Assembly: GCF_028368975.1 (NCBI RefSeq)
Contig: NZ_JAQNDM010000002.1
Span: forward strand, 6,256,425-6,320,424
Length of the DNA stretch: 64,000 bases
Direction: 5' to 3'
Source of the DNA: Stigmatella ashevillena
Lineage (GTDB): Bacteria > Myxococcota > Myxococcia > Myxococcales > Myxococcaceae
Part shown: one piece after another, positions 30,259 to 37,849 of the stretch
Layout: every line of letters starts with the position of its first letter
Numbering within the stretch: position 1 is the first letter of the stretch
Made by a program: the position numbers and the translations under genes
The notes under the pieces: model-generated
What the model was told of the DNA's origin: nothing
What the model saw: only the letters and a program-made list of their open reading frames with translations
Databases searched by the model: none

Positions 30259-30409
30259 TCGGCTCCCCCCACTTCGGCCACGCATGGCGAGACGCCTGGA
30301 TGCAGTCGGTCCACTTTGAGTGGATAGTTTATAACTCTCAGCCTGCGTTGGATACAGTGGAAAGTTCTCACTGGGCTATGGTCCTGGGGTTTGAGAGGGG
30401 AGCTGCTGG
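30259..30409. promoter_or_regulatory. Divergent promoter region between two foldase genes
   Basis: This 151 bp gap must promote both the foldase-protease-giant gene operon (minus) and the second foldase gene (plus). It contains a locally AT-rich stretch (GATAGTTTATAAC, ~30323-30335) and a small perfect hairpin or operator, CCACT-TTG-AGTGG, at 30311-30323. No clear -35/-10 pair can be assigned by eye. Sharing the region suggests the two foldases respond to the same signal. Confidence 0.45.
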
Positions 30410-31336
30410 ATGGAGCGAGGGGTCCTGGCCGCATGTTGCTTGGTGGGTGTCGCTGCGGCACTGGGCTGTCGCGGGCGAGAGGAGGATCGTCCAGGGGAGC
30501 CCATTGTGGCCACGGTGGGAACCGCGACCATCACGGCGGCGCAGTACAAGGCGCGGCTGGACGAGCAGGCCCCGTTCATCCGGGCTCGCTACACCACGCT
30601 GGAGCGGAAACAGGAATTCCTGAATGGACTGATTCAGTTTGAGGTGCTGGCACAGGAGGCGCAGCGGCGAGGACTGGACAAGGACCCCGAGGTCCAGGAG
30701 GCGCTCCGCAAGCTGATCGTTCAGCGGATGATCCGGCAGGTGACCGAGGAGCTGAAGCCTCCTTCAGAGACGGAGGTGCGCCAGTACTACGATGAGCACC
30801 GCTCCGAGTTCGTCCGGCCGGAGCAGGTCCGGCTGAACCATGTCTTCCTGGCGTCGGCCCAAGGGGACGCGCGGCGGGCGCAGGTGAAGGCAGAGGCGCT
30901 GGCGTTGGTGGCTCGGGCGCGCGCTCAGCAGGCGGAACTGCGTCAACGAGGCTTCGAGGAACTGGCGCGTGAGCGCTCGGATGACGCGACCAGCAAGCAG
31001 ATGGGAGGAGACCTGGGTCCGCGGACCGCCGAGGAACTGACACAAGCCTGGGGGGCGGCGTTGGCTCAGGCGGCGTTCGCCCTTCAAGCGCCCAACGAGT
31101 TGGGGCCGCTGGTGGAGACCGAGAAAGGCTTCCACCTCGTCATGTTGAGGCTGCGCCAGGCGGGCCTCCATCACTCCCTGGAGTCGGTGAAGGAGCGCAT
31201 CGGCTCACGCCTCTTGGCCGAACGCCGGACTCAGGCATTGGAGGCGCTGGTCAAGCAGCTGCGGGAGCGCGTTCCAATCCACATCGAGGAGAGTGTGCTG
31301 GACGGCGTCCAACCTGCCGCCGCTACGGCGCCTTAG
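30410..31336 (+). CDS. PpiC/parvulin-type peptidyl-prolyl isomerase lipoprotein (second copy)
   Basis: 308 residues with a lipoprotein signal ending AALGC (Cys20). The N-terminal helical part (~30-140) is followed by a parvulin domain (~140-250) that starts RPEQVRLNHVFLAS and contains GGDLG and FALQAPNELGPLV, and a C-terminal helix. It parallels the divergent foldase at 30258-29362 closely in order and length, so the two are probably paralogues. GGGGAG lies about nine bases before the ATG. Its last 14 bp overlap the tail of the convergent catalase-family gene. Likely role: folding of exported proteins at the outer face of the inner membrane or in the periplasm. Confidence 0.88.
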   Translation: MERGVLAACCLVGVAAALGCRGREEDRPGEPIVATVGTATITAAQYKARLDEQAPFIRARYTTLERKQEFLNGLIQFEVLAQEAQRRGLDKDPEVQEALRKLIVQRMIRQVTEELKPPSETEVRQYYDEHRSEFVRPEQVRLNHVFLASAQGDARRAQVKAEALALVARARAQQAELRQRGFEELARERSDDATSKQMGGDLGPRTAEELTQAWGAALAQAAFALQAPNELGPLVETEKGFHLVMLRLRQAGLHHSLESVKERIGSRLLAERRTQALEALVKQLRERVPIHIEESVLDGVQPAAATAP

Positions 31337-32450
31337 GCCCGACAGAGGCCCCACCGGGAACGTCCGTGATGTCCTTGGGCTCCACGCGGGGCCGGTCGTT
31401 CATCTCGTGCCGAAACCGGGAGGAGGACTCATAGGCATTGCGCCGGACGCGCATGATGGAGCCCAGGGGACGGTGCGCCTCGATGCAGTGCCACGGATTG
31501 AAGGACAGCACGTCGTCGGCGTAGATGCGGCGCGCGGGGCTGTACGCATCCTGTGGGGGAAAGGTGAGCTTGGCGATGGGCTGGTGGGGGGACAGGTGCT
31601 CGGGCCACTCGATGGAGGCGTCCTCCACGGGCATCTTTTCCAGGTCTGTGCACAGCTGGGCCCTCAGCTCGTACTCCGCCCCCTGCTGCTCGAAGAAGGC
31701 CACGGCGAGATCTCGCAAGATGGAAGGGGGACTGTCCGCGTCGATCGGCTGGCCCGTGAGCTTCCGCACGTTCTCGGAGAGCGGGGCCGCGCTGAGCTTC
31801 GCGACGTGGTCTCCGAAGCGGAGCGCGGCCATGCTGTGGAACGTTTCTCCCAGGATGTGGTGGTTGGGTGGAGCCAAAGCCTTCAGCGTCTCGTGCTGCG
31901 CGCCCACCTGCTGAAGCACCTTCGCCGCGCCGCGGATCACCTTGGACGTGACGGCATGGGAGAGCTCAGACGACTGCGACTGCCTCTCGGCGAACTGCTG
32001 CGCCTTCCAGTAGGCGGCGACGTGGCCGAAGGGGATGACCGGATGATTGACCAGCAGCCAGTCCTGCGTCTTCTCGCCGTGGTGTTCGGGCAGCACCTGA
32101 GGGCCCTCGACGCCGATCATCTTGATCGCCATGCCTCGGAGGGCGGGTTGGCCATCGCTCTGGAAGTCTCCGGGAGCGCTCGAGAAACGCACGGCGATGG
32201 GGTAGCTCCGCGGCTCGGCGAACACGCCCTGGCGCAGGTGCACGGCCAATCCGTCGTAGACGGTGAGGGTCCCCGTGAGGACCCCATGGCTCTTGGCGTG
32301 GGCATCCCGGATGCCATGCCGGTACTTGTCGAAGTGGCTGCGGTTCACGCGGCCCATCGACGCGACGATCTTCTCGATCAGGGCCTCTTCGTCCTCCTGC
32401 CGGACCTCGATGGCGTCGTTGTAACGGACGTAATGGTCATAGTGGGGCAT
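31323..32450 (-). CDS. Catalase-family heme protein (SrpA-like)
   Basis: 375 residues from the ATG at 32450, preceded by AAGGAG; an earlier in-frame start adds 21 residues but lacks a ribosome site. The catalase core is recognisable: the distal-His region DAHAKSHGVLTG (His55), then PIAVRFSSAPGD and RGMAIKMIGVEG, as in heme catalases. It is shorter than a typical monofunctional catalase (~480 or more), matching the small catalase-related family that includes peroxidase and allene-oxide-synthase-like proteins. True catalase activity is therefore not certain. It is divergent from an Ohr peroxidase gene, which supports a role in peroxide or lipid hydroperoxide metabolism. Confidence 0.82.
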   Translation of the reverse strand: MPHYDHYVRYNDAIEVRQEDEEALIEKIVASMGRVNRSHFDKYRHGIRDAHAKSHGVLTGTLTVYDGLAVHLRQGVFAEPRSYPIAVRFSSAPGDFQSDGQPALRGMAIKMIGVEGPQVLPEHHGEKTQDWLLVNHPVIPFGHVAAYWKAQQFAERQSQSSELSHAVTSKVIRGAAKVLQQVGAQHETLKALAPPNHHILGETFHSMAALRFGDHVAKLSAAPLSENVRKLTGQPIDADSPPSILRDLAVAFFEQQGAEYELRAQLCTDLEKMPVEDASIEWPEHLSPHQPIAKLTFPPQDAYSPARRIYADDVLSFNPWHCIEAHRPLGSIMRVRRNAYESSSRFRHEMNDRPRVEPKDITDVPGGASVGPKAP

Positions 32451-32493
32451 CGGTTTGCTCCTTGGGTGCACTGGCACGGTGCAAAATAAATAG

Positions 32494-32512
32494 TGCGCAA
32501 TTGATTTGCGCA
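32494..32512. promoter_or_regulatory. Perfect 7-bp inverted repeat, candidate operator for the catalase-like/ohr pair
   Basis: TGCGCAA-TTGAT-TTGCGCA, two perfect 7-bp arms around a 5-bp spacer, lies in the AT-rich gap between the divergent catalase-family gene and ohr. Size and symmetry suit a dimeric winged-helix repressor of the MarR/OhrR class, which commonly controls ohr genes. No OhrR gene is visible in this window, so the regulator would act in trans. The assignment is an inference from symmetry and position. Confidence 0.6.
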
Positions 32513-32578
32513 AGATTTAAAGAGGGGCTATGTCTGTTCCCGGGTGGCAACGATGCCACCGCCCTGAAGGAGCACACC

Positions 32579-33022
32579 ATGAGCCAGTCCCCCACGATTC
32601 TCGAGAAGCGCCTCTATACCGCCACCGCCACCGCCACCGCCGGGCGTGACGGACGTGTCGCGACAGATGACGGCAACCTCAGTGTCGCCGTGGTTCCTCC
32701 GCGTGCACTGGGCGGCAGCGGCGCGCCGGGAACCAACCCTGAGCAACTCTTCGCCGCGGGGTACTCTGCTTGCTTCGGAAGCGCCCTGGGCCATGTCGCC
32801 CGCGCGCAGAAGATCACCACGGGTCCGGTCAGCATCACGGCCCATGTGACGATTGGCCCCGTGGGGCAGGGCTTCGGCCTTGCGGTGGAGCTCATCGCCG
32901 ACATCCCCCAACTCCCACGCGAGCAGGCGCAAGCGCTGCTGCAGGCTGCCCATCAGGTCTGCCCGTACTCCAACGCGACGCGTGGAAACATCGTCGTCGA
33001 TCTGAAGCTCAAGGAGCAGTAG
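32579..33022 (+). CDS. ohr: Organic hydroperoxide resistance protein (Ohr/OsmC family)
   Basis: 147 residues, the usual Ohr length. The start at 32579 is set by AAGGAG eight bases upstream and by the family N-terminus (ILEKRLYTATATATAGRDG). Both redox cysteines are present: Cys65 in GYSACFGSAL and Cys128 in VCPYSNATRGN. Ohr reduces organic hydroperoxides with lipoyl-protein electrons in the cytoplasm. The gene is divergent from the catalase-family gene, and a perfect inverted repeat between them is a likely shared operator. Confidence 0.95.
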   Translation: MSQSPTILEKRLYTATATATAGRDGRVATDDGNLSVAVVPPRALGGSGAPGTNPEQLFAAGYSACFGSALGHVARAQKITTGPVSITAHVTIGPVGQGFGLAVELIADIPQLPREQAQALLQAAHQVCPYSNATRGNIVVDLKLKEQ

Positions 33023-33030
33023 ACCCCTGT

Positions 33031-33516
33031 TCAGGAGCGAGGTCTCTGCACGGCCCGGCCTGGGGTCGCGAACCACGAAAGGGCGAAGTGCTTGCCGTCC
33101 AGCTGGAGGGCCAGCACGGCGCCCTTGCGCATCTTGCCGGGAGGGGCCTCGCCGAGGGCCAGTTCGCCCGCGCGCGCCATGCCCGGGTTGTGGCCGACCA
33201 AGGCCCACCCAGGACCCACCTCCCGCGCCAGCTTCACGATGCGCTTGTGGGCGTGTTCACGAGGCAACAATGCGGGGTGGACTTCTACCCGAGAGATGCC
33301 AAATGCCTCGGCGAGGAGCTCCGCGGTCTGCACCGCCCGCACCAGGGGGCTGGTGAGGATGCCCATCAACGGGGTGAGCTGTGCGAGCTTGCGCGCGTGC
33401 TTGCGAAAGGCGGCGCGGCCTTCGGGCGTCAGGGCTCGTGCCTCATCTCCCAGAGGATGCTTGTCCTCGGCGATGGCGTGTCGGACGAGCAGGATCGGAA
33501 GTTCTTGTTTGGGCAT
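33031..33516 (-). CDS. SixA-like histidine phosphatase
   Basis: 161 residues from the ATG at 33516; the frame extends further upstream but with no family similarity. The histidine-phosphatase RHG motif appears as LLVRHAIAE at residues ~7-15, followed by LTPEGRAAF, SPLVRAVQTAELLA and GHNPGM (second catalytic His), as in SixA-type phosphohistidine phosphatases of about 160 residues. It probably removes phosphate from phosphohistidine proteins or another small substrate; the target is unknown. It is convergent with ohr, with 8 bp between the stops. The ribosome site is weak. Confidence 0.88.
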   Translation of the reverse strand: MPKQELPILLVRHAIAEDKHPLGDEARALTPEGRAAFRKHARKLAQLTPLMGILTSPLVRAVQTAELLAEAFGISRVEVHPALLPREHAHKRIVKLAREVGPGWALVGHNPGMARAGELALGEAPPGKMRKGAVLALQLDGKHFALSWFATPGRAVQRPRS

Positions 33517-33635
33517 GGAGAGGGTGTCCCTAAACCCCTGAAGGGCAGGAAGGCAAGGCACACCTGTGTCACGCGTTGGAGGCGTGACGGATGTCCCCGT
33601 GAAGGAAGTGTCCTGATGGGCTAGTTTCTCGCGGC

Positions 33636-36335
33636 ATGCATCGGCTCTTTGTGTCGGTTCTGCTCGCGTTTGCCTGCGCCCGTTGTGCTCATGTCCCTGA
33701 AACGCCTCCGGCGCCGGTGGCCGCCGCGGTGGACTGGCCCGAGCCCGCGCCTCCTCCGTTGCGCCTGTCCAGCGCCGTGCGGCCGGTGCGCTACGCACTG
33801 AACCTGACGCTCCTGCCCGCGGAACCCGCCTACTCTGGCACCGTCACCATCGATGTGGAGCTTCGTGAGCCGGTGCGTCAGGTGTGGCTGCACGCCCAGG
33901 ATCTCCAGGTGGCGCAGGCCCGTGTCCTCGTGGGCGGGCGCACGTGGGAGGCCAAGACGATCAGCGCGGAGGAGGGCCGCCTGGGACTGTTGCTCCCCGA
34001 GACGCTCGGTCCCGGTGCTGCCCAGCTCTCTCTGTCGTTCTCTGGCCGCGTGGACCGTGAGCGCAGCCAAGGCCTCTATGGCGTGGAGGAGGGAGGCGAG
34101 TCCTACCTTTATACGTTCTTCGAGCCCGTCGACGCGCGCCGGGCGTTCCCGTGCTTCGACGAGCCGGGCTTCAAGGTGCCCTGGCGCCTGAGCTTCACGG
34201 TGAAGCAGGAGCACGTGGCGCTCGCCAACCACGCGGTGGTCTCGGAGGAGCCGCTCCCCGGTGGCCTCAAGCGGGTCACCTTCGCCGAGAGTCGGCCGAT
34301 GCCGAGCTACCTCGTCGCATTCGTGGTCGGCCCGTTCGAACTGGTGGAAGGCAATCCCGTCGGACGGGCGCACGTACCGCTGCGGTTCATCGTCCCGAAG
34401 GGGCGCGGCGCGGAGACGGCCTATGCCGCGCGAGTCACCCCGCGCATCGTCACGCTGCTGGAGGACTTCTTCGATCAGACGTACCCATACGAAAAGCTCG
34501 ATGTGGCGGTGGTGCCGCGCTACTGGGGCACGATGGAGCACCCGGGCATTGTCGCCCTGGGCCAGCCGCTCACGCTCATCCGTCCTGGAGAGGAGACGCC
34601 GCAGCGCCGACAGGCCTACGCGAACATTGCCATCCACGAGCTGGGCCATTACTGGTTCGGGAACGTCGTCACCTGCCAGTGGTGGGACGACATTTGGCTC
34701 AACGAGTCATTGACCTCGTGGCTCGACCAGAAGATCACCGGCCAGTTCGATCCTGCGTGGAACTTCACGCTGGAGGCTCGGTCCGACTCGGCCGCGTTCG
34801 CACTCAAGACCGATTCCCTCACCACCTCGCCGCCGGTGCGAAAGCCCATCACCACCCACGGAGACATCGTGGGCTCCTTCGACAATGGCACGACCTATGC
34901 CAAGGGGGCCTCGCTGCTCAACATGCTGGAGGGATGGCTCGGAGAGGAGCGCCTGCGCGGCATGTTGCGCGCCCACGTGCGCAAGCACGCTTGGGGCCTC
35001 ACCACTTCGGAGGACTTCCTCGCGACCCTCGCGGAGTCGCTGGGCGCCGAGGCAGCCCAGGTGTTTCGCAGCTATGTGGATCAGCCCGGTGTCCCCCGGG
35101 TCTCCGCCAGCCTGAGCTGTCAGAAGGGAGCAGCCCCCCGGTTGAAGCTCTCCCAGGAGCGTTTTCTGCCCGCGGGTTCCCCGGGGACCGCCGTGCAGAC
35201 GTGGGCCCTGCCCGTGTGCGTGCGCTCGGGCACCGGCAAGGAGTCCTCGCGCTCCTGCGCGCTTCTGACCGAGGCCACCGGGGAGCTGACCTTGCCGGAC
35301 AAGGGTTGCCCCTCCTGGCTTCTGCTCAATGCGGAGGGGACTGGGTACTATCGGGTGGGGTATTCGCGCGAGCAACTGGCCTCATTGCTCGCAGTGCCCC
35401 CGGGGGCGTTGTCCACCGCGGAGCGGCTGGCGCTCCTCTCCGATGTGGATGCTGCCGTGGCGCGGGGGGACATGCCCCTGGGAGAAGCACTGAGGCTTGT
35501 GCCCTCCACCGCCTCGGACCCCCAGCGACTCATTCTCCAAGGAGGAGACCAACTCCTCTCGGGCCTCAAGTGGGAGTGGCTCTCCGAGCCGGAGCGCCTG
35601 CGTTTCCAGGCCTGGCTCCGCGAGGTCTACGGTCCGCGTGCCCGCGCACTGGGGTGGTTGCCCCAACCCGGCGAGAGCGACGATGTGAAACAGACACGGG
35701 AGTTGCTCCTCTTCCGCGCCGTGGTGGGAGGAGAGGAGCCTGCCATGAGTGAAGAAGCGGGACGCCTCGCCCGTGCCTGGCTGAAGGACCGGCAGAGCGT
35801 TCCCGCGGAGATTGCTCACCTCTCGCTCTTCGTGGCCCTGCGCAATGGCGACAGAGCCCTCTTCGAGCAGGTGCTTGCCCAGGCGCGAGGGGGGAAGGAT
35901 CCGACCGAGCGCGCCCGGTTGCTCGGCGCGTTGGGCGCACTCCGGGATGCCGCGCTCTTGAAGGAAGCGCTCGCCCTGGTCACCGGGAGCGAGTTCGATG
36001 TGCGCGATACGAGAGGCATTCTCATGCGGGCCTTCTACTCCCAGGAGATGCGCGCACAGGCCTGGGCGTTCTACCAACAGCACTTCGATTTGCTTGCGAG
36101 CAAGATGCGCTCCGATGAGCTGAATGGGCTCATCGGCATGGTGGGAGGGTTCTGCGATGAGACGCAGCGGGCCGAAGTCGAGGCGCTGTTGCGTTCACGC
36201 GTGCCCCAGATCGAGGGGGGAGCCCGATCCCTCTCCCGCGCGCTCGAGTCCATCCAGTTGTGCATCGAAGCGAAGCGCCGCCACCAGCCGAGTGTACGGG
36301 AGTTCCTCCGCACCGCGGGCAAGACGCGGCGCTGA
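33636..36335 (+). CDS. M1-family zinc aminopeptidase, exported
   Basis: 899 residues, the normal size for M1 aminopeptidases. The N-terminus is a signal sequence with a possible lipobox Cys (LLAFAC or CARC). The N-terminal beta domain spans ~45-230. The substrate-recognition loop reads GTMEH at 298-302, a variant of GAMEN. The zinc site is H334ExxH338 with Glu357 (LNES). A catalytic Tyr is expected downstream. The C-terminal ~350 residues are helical as in ERAP1-like domains. It removes N-terminal residues from peptides; with an export signal it would act outside the cytoplasm, fitting a predatory or proteolytic lifestyle. Confidence 0.93.
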   Translation: MHRLFVSVLLAFACARCAHVPETPPAPVAAAVDWPEPAPPPLRLSSAVRPVRYALNLTLLPAEPAYSGTVTIDVELREPVRQVWLHAQDLQVAQARVLVGGRTWEAKTISAEEGRLGLLLPETLGPGAAQLSLSFSGRVDRERSQGLYGVEEGGESYLYTFFEPVDARRAFPCFDEPGFKVPWRLSFTVKQEHVALANHAVVSEEPLPGGLKRVTFAESRPMPSYLVAFVVGPFELVEGNPVGRAHVPLRFIVPKGRGAETAYAARVTPRIVTLLEDFFDQTYPYEKLDVAVVPRYWGTMEHPGIVALGQPLTLIRPGEETPQRRQAYANIAIHELGHYWFGNVVTCQWWDDIWLNESLTSWLDQKITGQFDPAWNFTLEARSDSAAFALKTDSLTTSPPVRKPITTHGDIVGSFDNGTTYAKGASLLNMLEGWLGEERLRGMLRAHVRKHAWGLTTSEDFLATLAESLGAEAAQVFRSYVDQPGVPRVSASLSCQKGAAPRLKLSQERFLPAGSPGTAVQTWALPVCVRSGTGKESSRSCALLTEATGELTLPDKGCPSWLLLNAEGTGYYRVGYSREQLASLLAVPPGALSTAERLALLSDVDAAVARGDMPLGEALRLVPSTASDPQRLILQGGDQLLSGLKWEWLSEPERLRFQAWLREVYGPRARALGWLPQPGESDDVKQTRELLLFRAVVGGEEPAMSEEAGRLARAWLKDRQSVPAEIAHLSLFVALRNGDRALFEQVLAQARGGKDPTERARLLGALGALRDAALLKEALALVTGSEFDVRDTRGILMRAFYSQEMRAQAWAFYQQHFDLLASKMRSDELNGLIGMVGGFCDETQRAEVEALLRSRVPQIEGGARSLSRALESIQLCIEAKRRHQPSVREFLRTAGKTRR

Positions 36336-36356
36336 GCTTCGCGCGGGCGGTGAACC

Positions 36357-37355
36357 TCACCGCTCGCTGTCGAGGTGCTTCATCTGAGGCTCGCCGTAGC
36401 GTGTGCCGGCGACCTCGGAGGGTGGGAGGGCCGCTTCAATGGCCTTCAGCTCCGAGGCGGACAACTCGACGCCGAGGGCACCCAGCGACTCCTCGAGCTG
36501 GGTCCGCTTCCGGGCTCCGATGACGGGGACGATGTGTTGTCCCTTGGCGAGCACCCAGGCGATGGCGAGCTGGGTGGGGCTGACGCGCTTGTCCGCGGCG
36601 ATCGATTTCAGCACGCCCACGAGGCGCTGGTTCTGCGCGAGGTTCTCTCCGGAGAAGCGCGGCAGGTGTGCCCGGAAATCTCCCTGGCTCGCCGGGGTGG
36701 AGCCACTGAGCAGGCCTCGGGAGAGCACTCCGTACGCCGTGACACCGATGCCCAGCTCGGAGAGGACCGGGAAGAGGGCCTCCTCCGGATTGCGGCTCAC
36801 CAGGGAATATTCGATCTGGAGGTCGCTGATGGGATGGACGGCGTGGGCCCGTCGAATGGTCTCCGCCCCCACCTCGGACAGCCCGATGGACCGGACATAG
36901 CCCGCTTTCACCAGGTCCGCGATGGCGCCCACCGTCTCCTCGATGGGCACCTGGGGGTCGAGGCGAGAGGGGCGGTAGATGTCGATGTGGTCCACCCCCA
37001 ACCGGGTGAGGGTGTAGGCCAGGAAGTTCTTCACCGCCGCGGGGCGAGCGTCGTAGCCCACCCAGGAGGCATCGGGACCGCGCAGGGCGCCGAATTTCAC
37101 GGACAGCAGGGCCTTGTCCCGACGGTCCTTGAGGGCCCGGCCGATGAGCATCTCGTTGTGCCCCATGCCGTAGAAGTCGCCCGTGTCGAGCAGCGTGATG
37201 CCGTGGTCGAGGGCGGCGTGGAGGGTGGCGATGCTCTCGCGCTCATCCGAGGGGCCGTACATGCCGGACATCCCCATGCACCCGAGGGCCAGGGGGAAGA
37301 CCTTCGGGCCGTGGGTCCCGAGCTGCCGGGGAGAATGCTTGTTCTGCGTTGCCAT
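36357..37355 (-). CDS. Aldo/keto reductase
   Basis: 332 residues forming the usual (beta/alpha)8 NADPH-dependent reductase. The catalytic Asp and Tyr are in LLDTGDFYGMGHNE and the Lys in LSVKFG. Where most family members carry a catalytic His (YxxH), this protein has IYRPSRLD, a substitution seen in one subgroup of AKR13-like enzymes, so chemistry may differ. GSxxxAQN-type and IGARKRTQLEESL NADPH-binding segments are near the C-terminus. It is divergent from an HxlR regulator, the common layout for a regulator and its target oxidoreductase. Confidence 0.92.
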   Translation of the reverse strand: MATQNKHSPRQLGTHGPKVFPLALGCMGMSGMYGPSDERESIATLHAALDHGITLLDTGDFYGMGHNEMLIGRALKDRRDKALLSVKFGALRGPDASWVGYDARPAAVKNFLAYTLTRLGVDHIDIYRPSRLDPQVPIEETVGAIADLVKAGYVRSIGLSEVGAETIRRAHAVHPISDLQIEYSLVSRNPEEALFPVLSELGIGVTAYGVLSRGLLSGSTPASQGDFRAHLPRFSGENLAQNQRLVGVLKSIAADKRVSPTQLAIAWVLAKGQHIVPVIGARKRTQLEESLGALGVELSASELKAIEAALPPSEVAGTRYGEPQMKHLDSER

Positions 37356-37447
37356 GAAAGAGCTCCTTGGGATGCAGGCAACGTAAACGTGCCGGTTTTC
37401 ACCAGCAATAAGGCACCGGTTCGTTCCATAGTTACCCGGCGGAAACC
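37356..37447. promoter_or_regulatory. Divergent promoter with paired CCGGTT elements, candidate HxlR operator
   Basis: In the 92 bp between the aldo/keto reductase and HxlR genes, GTGCCGGTT (37389-37397) and GCACCGGTT (37413-37421) form a direct repeat 24 bp apart, about two helical turns. GTGCC (37389-37393) and GGCAC (37412-37416) also form an inverted repeat. Two equivalent sites on one DNA face suit a dimeric winged-helix protein. This is inferred from position and repetition. Confidence 0.45.
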
Positions 37448-37849
37448 ATGGAGGCCTCGGTGGAGTCAGACATTCAGTCCGAGAAGGTAGCGCTCGTTCG
37501 AGAGATCATGGGGCGAGTCGCGGACAAGTGGACGTTGATCATCATCGATATTCTGGCGGAAGAGGGGGAGCTGCGCTTCACACGGCTTCGCGAGCACGTG
37601 GGCGGTGTGAGCCAGAAGATGCTCACCCAGACGCTGCGGCAGATGGAGCGGGATGGGCTCGTGACACGCCGTGTGTATCCCGTCGTCCCGCCCCGGGTGG
37701 ACTACAAGCTCACGCCGCTCGGAGAGAGTCTGGGCGAGGCGGTTTGCAGCATGTGGCTCTGGGTCGAGAAGAACTTCGAGGACGTCATCCGGGCCCGTCA
37801 GGCCTTCGCGCTCCAATCGCCCCCGGTACCGGGGCCGTCCATTCCATGA
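37448..37849 (+). CDS. HxlR-family transcriptional regulator
   Basis: 133 residues with the HxlR winged-helix core: DKWTLIIIDIL, LRFTRLREHVGGVSQKML, TLRQMERDGLVTR, then the wing region PPRVDYKLTPLGESL. These cytoplasmic dimers usually respond to oxidants, electrophiles or aldehydes and control a divergent reductase gene, as here. The stop overlaps the M28 peptidase start by 4 bp (ATGA), so both are probably translated from one mRNA. GGCGG precedes the ATG. Confidence 0.92.
   Translation: MEASVESDIQSEKVALVREIMGRVADKWTLIIIDILAEEGELRFTRLREHVGGVSQKMLTQTLRQMERDGLVTRRVYPVVPPRVDYKLTPLGESLGEAVCSMWLWVEKNFEDVIRARQAFALQSPPVPGPSIP

Noticed and set aside
33517-33798. 94-residue N-terminal extension of the SixA-like phosphatase
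   Set aside because: The extension is low-complexity, crosses the gap and the start of the divergent aminopeptidase, and family members begin just before the RH motif.
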